Source: Iris pallida
Taxonomy: Eukaryota; Streptophyta; Magnoliopsida; Asparagales; Iridaceae
Length of the DNA stretch: 64,000 nt
NCBI GenBank assembly: GCA_029216955.1
Contig: JANAVB010029819.1
Coordinates: 29,747,435 to 29,811,434 of the forward strand
Direction: 5' to 3'
A program made the translations under genes and the position numbers. This document shows positions 37,222-49,443 of the stretch, in pieces (the first letter of the stretch is position 1; each line of letters begins with the position of its first letter). The notes below the pieces were generated by a model. The model was not told where the DNA came from and did not search any database. It was given only the letters and a program-made list of their open reading frames with translations.

Positions 37222-37620
37222 GGATTCATCGTCTGACTTGCGGTCTTTTCTAAGGCATTGTGTTGGATTGTTTATGTTTGGATATTTTGCAAAGTTGTAG
37301 ATAGAATGGTACATGCCTCAACGCAACCAGATTGAGCCTTCGTATTTGTATTGGGTTGTTTATTTTTGGATATTTTGCTATGTATGTTTGGATAGTGTGT
37401 TGGATATTGTGTTGGATATTTTGTTGGTCATTGTGTTGGATATTTTTTGTGTATTTTGTGATATATTGGATGTTTGGAGATATTGTGTTGGCAATATAGA
37501 TATTTGTTTGATATATTGGATGTCGAATATGTTATATTTGTGTATGGTGGATGCTGAATATGTTATATTACAGGGAATAGTCTTTTTCCTGCAATTTATT
37601 TTTCAAAAATATTTCAGTTA
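37222..37620 (+). other. CACTA-1 gene 3' region with shuffled exon copies and GTTGGATAT repeats
   Basis: At 37287-37345 pieces of the last coding segment recur in changed order (GATAGAATGGTACATGCCTCAAC and ACCAGATTGAGCCTTCGTAT), between two copies of GTTTATTTTTGGATATTTTGC-like DNA. Then about 250 bp of degenerate TGTTGGATATT repeats follow, probably 3' UTR or spacer. The frame over it is composition-driven. Confidence 0.55.
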
Positions 37621-38219
37621 GCGAAGGATTACCGACGGGTTACCGACGGACTGTTGCAGGTATCAACGGATTATCGACGGGTTACCGACTGACTTTTACA
37701 GCTAGCGACGGTTTCCTGACGGATTGTCCGTCGGCCTATTTCTGGAAAACTTTCGCGACGGAAGGGCGACGGACTTTCCGTCGCTCATATTCTGGAATAT
37801 ATGGAAGATTTCCAGAAGGGTGGCGACGTATTATCCGTCGCTCTTCCGCCGCTAATCCGTCGAGGTTAGCGACGCTTTGAGCGAAGGATATTGCGTATCT
37901 GAAACCCTCGGATACATGGTTAGCGACAATTTAGCGACAAATTTTTCGTCACTAATTTTATGAATATATTAAAAAATTAAACTGTCGAAGTTGACGGGAA
38001 GCCGTCGGTCAGCCGTCGCTAAAAGTTTTTATTTTGCCAACGGAAAACCGTCGCTAATTAGTCACGAAGCGGCGGACTAGCGACGAGCTAGTTTTAGCGA
38101 CGAGGATATTCCCAACGGATTTTTTTAGCCCGTATCCGTCGGAAATCCGTCGGTAAGATAATTTACCGACGAATTTTCGACGGATATGGCCGTCGCTATG
38201 TCGTTGTATTTTAGTAGTG
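37621..38219 (+). repeat. CACTA-1 right subterminal repeats and terminus
   Basis: Dense ACCGACGG, GCGACGG and CCGTCGCT words in both orientations, longer than the left array. It ends ATTTTAGTAGTG at 38219, the inverted copy of the left end. Confidence 0.9.
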
Positions 38220-38222
38220 TGC

Positions 38223-41200
38223 GTAATCCCAATCTCGTGCGCATCAATTTCAGTTTGTTCGAATAAACTCGTACCAGCTATCTAAAGTCACGCTTAATTT
38301 GAATACTCTTTCTAAGGCTTTGTATAATCATGTTGCATGCTGATAGACTCATTGGTACCCCGCATTCCTATTCGATCGACATCCCCAAGGCTATCCCATA
38401 CACCACTCAGGGATGACGTTACTCGATAAATCCTTGAAATTTTTTTTGAATCACAACTGATTACTTCGAATCTCCGTTCGAACCATTCCTAACAAGCAAA
38501 CTCATCTATATCGCATCGACGATATCATTGTCCAACGACACCCCTATCGATAGTCATCCTGCATCCTATGAATCAAGTCAAACTCATTCTTGTCTGACAC
38601 AATTTGAATCTCGCACACGAATTTGCTCAGGTCGACACAATTCTTGGTGTATATGTCCAACCTGACTTAGCCAACCGTACCTTACGTGAAACCATCTTTT
38701 GTTTAAACAAATTTATTTCGTACAATTTTATAAAGTATATAGACTTATTGTATGGAACATCCGGCAGAATATTGGGAGAGAGTGCATCAACAATATCGAT
38801 TTACGGAAACGACATTTAGAACGAAGACAACATCAAAGTTAAAGAATTCAATCGAAAGTCCAAGGTCGTAAAGCCAAGCTCTGATACCATTAAGTCACGC
38901 CCCGCTCCCAGAGGAGCGATCATCCTCGCTAAGAAGTGATGTCGCGTGAGACTAGTTTACGCTTACGCAAGGCGGGTTTTATAACAGCCAATTACAGCAG
39001 CTTAAGACGGGGTCGTTGCACAGAAGTCCCAAGCAGAGACATTGATTGATTAGTATAACACCAATGGAAAGTTGAAAAAACACAAGTCATACAAATAGCT
39101 CTTTATTGATACTAAAACAAAGATTACATATGTGGCACGAGGACAAAATTATAAGTCACTCATGCTCACTTTCTCTCAAAATGCAATCACTCAGCTCTCT
39201 TTCTCATCTCTCAATAATAAAAGTTCAATGCTGCCACTTGCGGATGTTTTAGAAGGCGATGTCCATACATTATGTCTCATATAGTTGAAGACTCTAATGC
39301 GGCCGCATGCCTCGAAATGCCAAGGAACTCTATGCCTCGGCGCGTCCAAACAAGCTACGTCCCAAAGAGCAAGTACATGTAATCTACGCATAAAACCTGT
39401 TGGATGGCTAGTACACAACCATACTGCTGGTGTGAGCTTTTCGCCAACCCATATAAAACCAACACGTTCATTTAGTTTGTGCAACATAACCCTTCGATTG
39501 TCTTTCTAATCTTGCCTTAGGGTCAATTTTAGGACATGGACTCCTGGCCTATTTTGTGTCTCTAGACCATTACCGTACCTTGCACCAAATTCTTACTTAT
39601 CACTTGTGCCTCTAGACCCTTCTCATGCCAACAACATCAACGTAATGACTCGTGCTTGCCCTTCAGCCCATACTTTGAGACTCAATCACATGGTCGTGCT
39701 ATAAACTCCTTCGTGTAACATAATCGAGGCAGTGCCTCGCCACTTATTAACTTGCCCAAATTTCGTGTTACAACAAAGTGGTCGTGCCATAGCTTCATTT
39801 GTGTATCCATATTGAGGTCGTGCCTCACAGCTACTTGTGACTTAACCATACTGTCGCCTCACGACCTTTCCTATTTTAATCATCAACTGACTCAATCAAG
39901 ACTTATGAACTTAGTGTCACTGACTCAAGCTTTCTGATGCCACATCTCGTGTTGAAGCATGGTGTCTCCGTTGTAGCCAAATATTAGGCACAAATATTGT
40001 GTTGTAAATCGTGCACACATTTAACTTGACTCATTGGTATAGTATACACAATACTCGACTTAATCCAAAGGCATGTACGCAGAATGCGCTATTATGCCGA
40101 CTCATCTATATGCAAAAGTCACTAGCACTACAAGCTATCCTGGACTTATAGCTTTGTTATTCAATAACCCTTTCAGCATAAGTAGCGAGCCCCACTGAAA
40201 GTTTTCGAATAACCTGAGCGGTACTCCCATCTCAGCTATACCATTTTTCCTCCTAGGATGGATGGTCCTGTGGCCCTAGGTTTTTCATCCGAGAAAACTT
40301 TTTCTTGTGCTCAAGTTGTCCAATGACCATGCATAACTCGACTCGAAGTACCTTCTTACACCGTCATTATTTTTCCACTATTACTATCTTTTCAGTACCA
40401 TATTAGAGACTCCCAAAATCAGAGACTGCCTCGATGACCCAGGTCGCGAGCATTTCCATATTAGCATATCATTGACACAACTCAGGATTGACTATTTGAT
40501 AGCCCTCCTACCAAACTCAACTTAAATCAACTGTGTTCTATATTAGGGCCAAAATCGTGGCATACTTATCTTTGAACCAACCGTGGCTCGTGACTTAACT
40601 AATTTGTGTTCTGTCCGACACCACCATCCAAGTCATATTTTATATGTGAGCCCTGAGATCGTAGGACTATGTGGGTATAACAAGCAGTAAAAATTGTGGG
40701 ACCGTACTTGCTATGACTTTAATAGCCCGTGCCATAACTTTGCCTAACTCCTTCAAACAATAACTTAACATGTTGGACGAGCAAAGGCTACGCCAAACTT
40801 TGCACCATGGAAACGTGCATTGAGCCTATGGGACAATTATGCTATACCAAGAATTAGACAGTGGGACGGTGCATGCTTTACCAAGCAGTTATATCATGCG
40901 ATGCCTATGACTATGCTACGTTTATAGTCTTGTGGGAACATAGACCAACTTTTCCTTCTCCCTAGCCGCGGGATGAAGGACCGAGTGTTAATTTTTGAAA
41001 GCACGTCGTGCAACAATTCTAACCCAACCATAGGACTTTTCCATATTCTAACTCAATCTGACCCAAGGTATAATTATTCCCTTAGCTATGTGGATTTATC
41101 TCTTTTATTATCAAGCCAAATTGTGCATTTGAAAACATTCAATTATTAGTGTGATGGCCAAGCAGAAGCAAGTTCACCGAAGCCACCCACCTGAGCGAGG

Positions 41201-41241
41201 GGTTGCCTCGGCCGAGCGGGACTTCAAGCAAGTCGTTGCAT
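38223..41241 (-). mobile_element. Element Z: partial LTR retroelement with iMet primer site, inserted in X's 3' LTR
   Basis: GCTCTGATACCA (38878-38889) is the complement of TGGTATCAGAGC, the classical iMet primer-binding site, read on the minus strand. Three bases on, TAAGTCACGCCCC begins a probable LTR running right to about 41241 (ending GTTGCA), after which X-like LTR sequence resumes. The 650 bp left of the PBS would be leader and gag start, but no domain is readable. No second LTR is seen, so Z is truncated, possibly on the left side where CACTA-1 now sits. The right boundary is approximate. Confidence 0.45.
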
Positions 41242-41393
41242 GGCTAAGTCTAAAAGCTATTGCATTTCAATTCCTCTAGTTGAACTGAACGGGACGGGAT
41301 TTTACATATACTACAATTATAGCTTCATATATTTATTATACGACCGACATGTCTACGTACCTAGTCCTACGTATTTTGGGAGTGGGGAGTTAC

Positions 41394-41715
41394 AAACTAG
41401 GCATTGTGTCACATTGAATCGTGTTCATTGACACGAATAACCACAGGACACTGACACGTGTATATTGCAAGGTTTACATGATTATTCATGGTGATGACTT
41501 CGTATTAGATTGATAGAACTATTATTGTTCATGTTTCTAGATAGAGTCTAATTGACTTGACTTGCTAGATTCTAGACAAGTGGTGGGGAGAATGTGACTG
41601 CAGTATCAGACTCTTTTCTAGTTGACTTGTTTAATCTAGTGTGTCATTGTCTCTAGAGCACAGCTTTTACATTTGTTTTCTAATTTGCCCTTGGTTCCAC
41701 GTTACGGTGCTTGGG
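41394..41715 (+). repeat. Y 5' LTR, second part
   Basis: It aligns closely with 55660-55978 of Y's 3' LTR (GAATCGTGTTCATTG, GATGACTTCGTATTAG, GACTGCAGTATCAGACTC, GTTCCACG...ACGGTGCTTGGG). It stops at GCTTGGG where E2 begins. Confidence 0.85.
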
Positions 41716-44325
41716 TGTCACAACCCGATCCTAATATACTGGGTCCAGTCGGATCATGCCCAGCCAGTACCATTGTAAAATACAACAGTAAGCTGTATCA
41801 ACTAGTAGCAATGCAGGCACAACATTCTAAATACGAAATAAAACTTTATTAAAATATTGAAATGCAAACCAAGTGTCTAATTGAAACAAACACGAAAGCA
41901 GGAAATGTTCAGTTATTACAACTTGTTCATTTTATTACAACTCTAAAGAAGGAAAGAAATTAATAGAAAGGTGCATCTAGAACTCTTGGGTCCCTTGTCC
42001 GGGTTCGGCTATATCCTCGGAACCCAAGTCGGACCCGTAGTAAGAACTAAAAGCCAGCTCCTCGTCATCGTAATTACCTAAAATATTGGTCTCCAGTCAG
42101 GAGGGAACAAGAACATATATATCCATTCTAGCATTTTAATGAATAATTAAAAAGAGACAAGAAGCAATTTTATAACATAATTTATTTTCTAAATAATAAT
42201 AAAGAAGCAATGAAGCAATAAATCTCTGGAAATAAAATGATGCAATCTATATCTAGCAATAGTGTTTTAAGTGTGTAACATCCTGTGCCCGGCTGGGGAT
42301 GGAGGCAATATGTGTTCTAGTGAACACGGTCCAGCTTTAGCCCAAATGGGTTGGGCTTCCGCTATCCACAATGAGGCAATAGGGGGCTTTGACCACAGGT
42401 GTTAACTCCACTCCCCAATCTCGAGTCAATGAGTCATCAATTGGTTCTGAGAAGGATCCCGTAGATCAAGTATCGATACAATAGTTCTATGATGCAATGA
42501 GTTTAATTATTACTAAAATATAAGTTTGAATAAATATGAACTTGTCTTAGTTTTTCGATGCTTGTAAGGGGACAGGGAAACGGCCTCGGACTTTTCATGG
42601 ATCCTACATTAAATTAATAATCTTGTTTAGCAACCATTCTAAGGGTTCTAATTAATCACGCCAACCATTACTTAAGCGATCAATTTTTATTAACAAGGCT
42701 TATATTTTATAGAAGAAATAACTATAATTATTTTAATGCTTTTAACCACATATAATAATTGGTAAAAAACAATTTTCTAATAGAACTATTATTTTTATTA
42801 ATAATGCAAAAAATACTATATTTTATTAATTAGTAAATAATAATAAACGGTTTTTCATAAACTAATACTCTAACTAAAACTACTTATATAAAATACTCAG
42901 AGAAATACTTTGAAACTAAATAGTGTTTTATTTATGTAAACTAACTATAGTATCTTAATAGATACTTTTAATTATAAAAATACCATCTTTAATAGTTATA
43001 ATACTGCGAAAATCATTTAGTTAGAAATACTTAATATTTTAGGAATATATATTATAAGAATAGTAAACAATTACCGTCTTTAAAACTCTATTTCAATATA
43101 AGACAAAAGCTACTAAATTTTTTTAACGGGTTTATTACGAAAAGTATTTTATATTATTAATTATTGAGAAATCATTTAATTATGTGAATACTTTAAGGAT
43201 TTACTACATATTAACTGTACTAATATCTAATTTCTGTCTATAATTTATTAACAAGATACTAACGTCTTTTATTAGTAAAACTAATATCCATTCTGAATAA
43301 TTATACCTAACTTGACGATTATAACGGCATTAATATTATTACTAACACTAATCTAACTATTTAATATTAATTAAATATTAATCCTATTGCAAACCATACG
43401 GTCGAAAATAGGAAACTAGCTATCCCAGAATTGACATAGCTTTATTTTGTTAATTCCGGTCGGACAGAAAATGTGTTTCTCATTCTAGAATTTATTCAGA
43501 AGGTTCAGGGACTTACCGGAAGGTTGGAGAAGGAGTAGCGAGGGGAGGCCTGGGACTCGAGTCACACAAAGGTGACGGAATAGGAGCATACGCGGAATGA
43601 CGCATGCACGGGGTGCGGACGCGTGGCAGGCGTGCGGTACACGGGCGTAACGGGGCGTGGGACATGTGGGGGACAGCTACGCAGCTGTTGGCTCACGGGG
43701 CAGCACGGCCGAGCTGGCGCACGAGATAGCGCGGCCGGCTGGCATACGATGCGACACTGGTACGTGTATGAGAGCACGCTAGTGTACGCATGAGAGCGCG
43801 CAGATGCGCCGGCTAGTCTGGTGGGGTCCGGTGGACGATCGACGATGGGGTATTGATATGATCGGGTTATCGCGGGTGGCTTTAGGGCATGGTTGGTTTT
43901 GGAAAAGGATGAACATGGAAGGAGGTAAAGGGGGTTTGGGAAGGTGGTGAGGGGGAGAAGGTTCTGTGAGTTCTGCGAAGGAGAATAGGTTTCTGAGTGT
44001 TTTGATCAACATATAGAGGTTGCAGATCCGGGAATGGAGGGTTCAAGCGGGGTAGCCGATAGACTAGGGGTAGTGGGCTGAACGGGTTTGGGGATTAAGT
44101 TAAATTGGTTTGGGTAGGAATTAGTCTAGCGGGATTAACCAATAGGGAATGGGCTATAGCTATGGGCTTCAACTAGCTAGGGGTTAACATTAATCAATAA
44201 AACTTTATAATTAAAAAAATATTCCTATATTCTGACTAAATAATAATAAGTGATAATAATAATAATAATATAATACACATTATATAAAACCTATTTATTA
44301 ATTATTCCAAATCATGGATTTTATA
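41716..44325 (-). repeat. E2 3' LTR (left), about 2610 bp
   Basis: It matches 49444-51815 over its length, including an AT-rich stretch (42500-43400) and a GC-rich block rich in CGGG/ACGC (43560-43830). It is followed inward by the polypurine tract, sense AAGAAGGGAAGG (about 44327-44338), and by AATTTCGAGGAC. Confidence 0.88.
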
Positions 44326-44399
44326 ACCTTCCCTTCTTAGAAAATTTTGTCCTCGAAATTTCTATCAGCTAAAAAAAAATGAGAGGGGTTAAGATCATA

Positions 44400-47300
44400 C
44401 CTAGAACAGATGAGGATACTTCTCCCTCATCTCAGCCTCTCACTGCCAGGTAGTCTCACTTGGAAACTGGTGATGCCAAGCTACCTTGACTAGCTGAGTC
44501 ACATCGTTTCTCAGCCTCTTCTCCATACGGTCTATTGTCACAATTGGCTGCTCTGGCACTGTGAGGCTTGGTCCAATTTCTAGCTCTGAGTAATCCAGAA
44601 TATTGCTCAGGTCCGATATGTAGCGCCTCAGCTACAAAACATGCAAGACGTTGTGCACACCCTCGAGACTCGGTAGAAGATTCACTATGTATGCTACTTC
44701 TCCCACTATGCTTAGTACTTCAAATGGACCAATATACCTGTGACTAAGCTTCCCAGCTCGGTCGAATCTGATGATGACTTTGGTACAGGAAATCCTGACA
44801 AAGAAGTTGTCTCTTACATCAAACTCCAATGTTCGGCGCTTATTGTGTGCCCAATGCTTCTAGCGGTCCTTTGCAATCTTCAATGTCTCTTTGATCATCT
44901 TTATTTCTTCGCAGCATCCATAACCATCTCTGGTTCCAACATAACTCGATCCCCTACATCGTCCTACGCTAGTGGAGTGCGGCAACGACGTCCATACAAC
45001 GCCTCTAATGGTGTCATACGGATGCTGGCCTGGTAGATATTACTATATGAGAACTCGACCAGATGTAAAGATCTTCCCAAGATCCTTCGAACTGTAAAAC
45101 ACATGATCTCGGCATGTCCTTAAGTGTCTGAATAGTCCTTTTAGACTGCCAGTCAGTCTGTGGGTAGTATGCGGTGCTGAACTTTAGCTAAGTACCTAAG
45201 CTTTCCTGCAGACGCTTCCAGTAGTGTGAGGTGAACCGGCTATCTCTGTCTGATACAATGCTGACTGGAACTCCGTGAAGCCAGTAGATATTTTGTATAT
45301 AAAGAGCTACCAACCTCTCGGTGGATAAACCAACCATGAAAGGAATAAAGTGGACAGACTTGGTCAGTCTGTCTACAATTATCCAAATTGTATCCATCCC
45401 TCCTTGGGATCTAGGCAATCTCGTTATGAAGTCCATGGTAATATGCTCCCATTTTCACTCCGAAATGGGAAGCGGCTGTAGAAATCCTGCTAGCCTCTAA
45501 CGGTCTACCTTTACCTACTGGTAAATCAAGCACTTGGAGACAAATTTTGCCACATCTTTTTTTTATTCCAAGCCACCATACATGTACCCTCATGTTCTAG
45601 AATATTTTATTTGCTGCTGGATGAATAGAATGTTACGACTGATGTGCCTTCTTCATCAACTCGTTCCTCAGTTCACCAGTCGGCACACAAAGCCTTGTAC
45701 CTTGCTCAATGCTCCATCTCTAGCTGTGGAGAAACCCTCAAGTGTTTCGGCTAATACTCGTTCTCTCAGCTTGCACAGTGTCTTATCCTGGAACTGAGTC
45801 TCCTTGACCTTATTGATTAGGCTGGACTGTACTTGTAAATACATCATAGGTGAGTCCATTCCTGGTACAGTAGCTTTCTTTCTATGCTTTAACACCACTA
45901 CTTCTGGTAACACAATCTCTAGCCCATGTTTCTCCATGTCCTCTAGAAGATGCCGGTCCTTTGTTAGAAATATAGCCATCAGGCACCTACTAAGCGCATC
46001 AGCAACGACGTTAGCCTTACCCGGATGGCACTGCAAATTGACATCAAAGTCCTTTATGAGCTCAGTCATCGCCTCTGGTGCATGTTGAGCTCCTTCTGTG
46101 TAAAGATATACTTGAAACTTTTATGGTCCGTGTATATCTCTACCTTCTCGCCGTATAGGTAATGCTTCTAGAGCTTCAGGGCGAAGATGACCGCTGCTAC
46201 CTCCAAGTCATGCGTCGGATAATTTTTCTCATGGTTTTGTTACTGTCGAGAAGCATAAGCAATTACCTTTCCATTCTATTATAGCACACATCCCAATGCT
46301 TTATCGAAAGCATCATTGTAGATAGAGAATCCACCCGATCCTGAGGATAGAGACAATATAGGTGATGATGTCAATCTTCTCTTCAGTTCCTCAAATGATG
46401 CATGTCACACCTCGGTCCAGACGAATTCTTCATTCTTCCTGGTTAGTTTCGTCATAAGCTCATCAATCCTTGCGAAGTCCTTCACGAACTTCTTGTCATA
46501 CCCTGCTAAGCCCAAGAAGCTTCTGATCTTGCAACTGAACTGGGTGTCATCAATGACTCTACGACTGCTATCTTTTTGGGATCTACTGATATGCCTTCTC
46601 CTGTGATAATGTGGCTAAGAAAATCTACCTTGTTTAAGAAGAACACGCACTTGGACAGCTTGCCATATAGCTTCTCCTTCCTCAATGTCTCTAAGACTAC
46701 CCACAAGTGCTTCTTGTGTTTTTATTGGGTCTTCGAATAGATCAGAATGTCGTCAATAAAGACTATAACAAACTGGTCCAGGTACTCATGGAAGACCTTG
46801 TTCATGAGGTTCATATACACTGCTGGGGCATTTGTAAGACCAAAGGGCATGACCAAGAACTCATATTATCTATACTTGGTATTGAATGTCATCTTTGGAA
46901 TGTCTTCTTTTCCTACTTTGACTTGGTGATATCCAGACCTGAGATCAATCTTCAAGAAGACCTTCACTCCGCTCAACTGATCGAAGAGATCATCAATCCT
47001 GGGCGGAGGGTACTTGTTCTTGATGGTGATGTTGTTCAATGCCCGATAGTCTATGCACATCGTACGGTTCCATCCTTCTTGGGCACGAACAAGACTGGTG
47101 CCCCTAGGGTGAAGCTCCACTTCTGATAAATCCTCGGGCCTTGAGCTAGTCAATCTGGTCCATCTTCTTAGACTCCTTGGGGTTGACTCTGTAACATCGT
47201 TGTAAGATGGGTCACGAGCCAGGAACTAAATCGGTAGTAAACTCCATGTCATGATCAGGGGGTAATCTCGGAAGATTGTCGGGGAAGACATTTAGAAATT

Positions 47301-47860
47301 ATGCTATAAGGGGATGAGGGGGTCCAAAATCTTCTGTGATGGAGGTGTAGAAGACATACCCCATGATCTCTGGTGCTCGAGCTACTTCAAACTTAGGTCC
47401 TCTAGGTGGACTAAAGATTACACAACCCCGATGATAGTCTATCAGGGCGTGCTGCCTGCTCAGCCAGTCCATTCCCAAGACTACACCGTAGTTAAGGAAA
47501 GCCAATACTATAAGGGGTACTAGGAAAGTATAACCTGAGATAGTGATAGTGCAGGTACAAGTCTTTGTGATTGGGATAAGTCTAATTCCTATCATTACTC
47601 TACAAATCATCTTACTACATCCTATATATATATGTGATATGCAGCAATAAAGTTTGATGATATAAAACTATGTGAAGCTCCAGAATCAAATAAAGCTAAT
47701 GCCAGGTGCGAATGTAATAAAATGGCACCTGTGATGACATATCGTTCAGCCTCAGGCACTTCTTCTGGCTTCTCAACGGCTAAGGCAAAAGCTTGCCCGG
47801 CCCTCTACTGGTTGTAGCGCTTCTGCTGGGTAGGTAGTGGACCTCTCTGCTATCCAGTTC
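44400..47860 (-). pseudogene. E2 pol: protease, RT, RNase H, integrase, chromodomain-like tail; heavily broken
   Basis: Protease remnant with [17 protein letters not shown] (about 47480-47420). RT pieces with [29 protein letters not shown] (47153-46866) and SKCVFFLNKVDFLSHII (46706-46506). RNase H tail HPGKANVVADALSR (about 46050-45970). Integrase with [23 protein letters not shown] and [12 protein letters not shown] (45436-45188). C-terminal piece RYIGPFEVL and LPSLEGVHNVLHV (44829-44632). The domains are spread over several frames with stops between them, so no polyprotein is made. The same order and motifs as E1 place it in the same lineage. Confidence 0.88.
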
Positions 47861-47869
47861 TAGTCCTGT

Positions 47870-49181
47870 TGAATACAGTCGGATAATCCTTCACTTGGTG
47901 GGTGGCAGATCCACAAACGAGGCAATGTCCCAACTTCTTCCTGTAGATGTCTGTGGTATGACCGGAGTAGTTGGTTGTCTTCTGTTGATGGTACTAGTTT
48001 ACCTTATTGGGTACTGCTGGCTGCTGTTGCTGCTGAAGGTGAGAGGGCTTGTTGTTGTTGTTGTGACTCTTGTTGTTGCAACGATAGTTGCTGCTGGATC
48101 CTTGGTGCTCTCTCTTGGGTCGGACAGGCGAGCTGGCCTCAATATCTTGAGCAACCTTCAGCATCTTATCATAAGTCTTCGTACCCTCGCCTGGCCTCAA
48201 TATCTTGAGCAACCTTCAGCATCTTATCATAAGTCTTCGTACCATTTGTCGCTACCAAGGTGCGGATCTCCTCTTGTAGTTCGTGTCGAAACTTCTTAGC
48301 ACGCTCTACTGAGTCTTCTACCAGGCGGGGTGCAAATCTTCCTAGCCGGTTGATCTCAGCTGCATATTCCTCGATAGTGCGGTCCCCGTGCTTCAGATCA
48401 TGAAACTGCCTCCTCATAGCTTCTAGGGCGACTTCTGAAAATAAATTTTGGTTGAACTTCTTCTTGAAGGAATGTCAAAGGTTCCTCCAATATGGAATCT
48501 TGGCTCATTCATGTACCAGATGATAGCCAAATCTCTCAGTTAAAGAGCAACAGCCTCGACCATGAGGTCGACAGGGAGTCGAGCGACGCTGAGAAGTCAC
48601 TCCATATCATCCAGCAACTCTTCTGCGTAGATGAGGCCCTATGTTCCTTTAAAAGGACAGAACCAACTTCTTGAAATTCTCGATATTCCTAACCTTTTCC
48701 TGGATATTAGGATGCTTGTCAGACTTAAATTTCTCTAATGAAAAATAAAACTTAACAATTCATCCTTATTTTACCTTAGCGGGCCTCGGGTCTGACTAAG
48801 ATGAATCGAGTGCTGCCATATCCACATTGTAGTCATTCTCTATTCCCTCTCTCATAATCGTGGTCTGATCGCGATTAGCTTTAGCTTGAGCCCTCTGGGC
48901 CTCAAGAACTACTCGTAGCAGGCTACAAGCTCAGTAGGGTCCACTGGCACCGGTGGGGCAGCTGGAGAATTTATATCAGCAGGTGGTGGTGTGGTCCTCG
49001 GAGGAATCGGCGCTGTTGCATGTTCTGTGATAGTGTAGGCAGCGTGGGGAGTTTTTGCAGCATGAGGGCGATCCGTAAGCTGTAACAGAGAAGGATCAGA
49101 TTGGGTCTGGGTGGGTGTGTTCTCAGAAGATGAAACCTCTTCGATAGCAGGCCCAAAACGGGTTGTCTTCCCTTTCGCCAT
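47870..49181 (-). pseudogene. E2 gag, frameshifted by a 58-bp tandem duplication
   Basis: It starts MAKGKTTRFGP at 49181 with a proline-rich N-terminus. The Retrotrans_gag core is at 48417-48169 (MRRQFHDLKHGDRTIEEYAAEINRLGRFAP). A degenerate knuckle HCLVCGSATHQVKDYP (near 47930-47890) has Tyr in place of the last Cys. A 51-bp block is present twice (48135 and 48193, period 58). Since 58 is not a multiple of 3, this breaks the frame. Confidence 0.85.
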
Positions 49182-49418
49182 CCTCTAAAATGTTCAGGTA
49201 CAAACATAAGCAAGGTAACCTATGAAACTATAAGTAAGCAAAATAGATATTATAAATAGATAAATTCGGTCCTATGTTGTGACGGGCTGAAATAATCTAA
49301 GTGTTCTAGTTATTTGTAGAGTCTGTTTTCCTAAACTCATTCTTAAATCTAAGGTCAGATTGCAGGATAGCATGCTAGTCTAGACTAAGTTGACAAGATC
49401 AATTTTGCAGAACCTAGG

Positions 49419-49443
49419 CTTGCGTGGGCCACCATTGAAAATA
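49419..49443 (-). promoter_or_regulatory. E2 primer-binding region
   Basis: Sense TGGTGGCCCACGCAAG starts 9 bases from the 5' LTR edge, matching E1 and X. No iMet-type site is present. Confidence 0.5.

Larger units (their letters stand above)
19891..38219 (+). mobile_element. CACTA-1: complete-ended 18.3-kb CACTA transposon with a captured or novel gene
   Basis: The left end CACTACTAAAATACA (19891) is matched by the right end as its inverted copy (38205-38219), identical over 15 bases and similar for about 30. TGC flanks both sides (19888-19890 and 38220-38222), the 3-bp duplication typical of CACTA elements. Both ends carry subterminal arrays of AGCGACGG/CCGTCGCT (19912-20245 and 37630-38200). 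No tnp2 is present, so it depends on an autonomous relative. It holds one gene, a 4-copy 400-bp tandem repeat, two foldbacks and the E1 retrotransposon. Without E1 it is about 5.9 kb. Confidence 0.92.
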
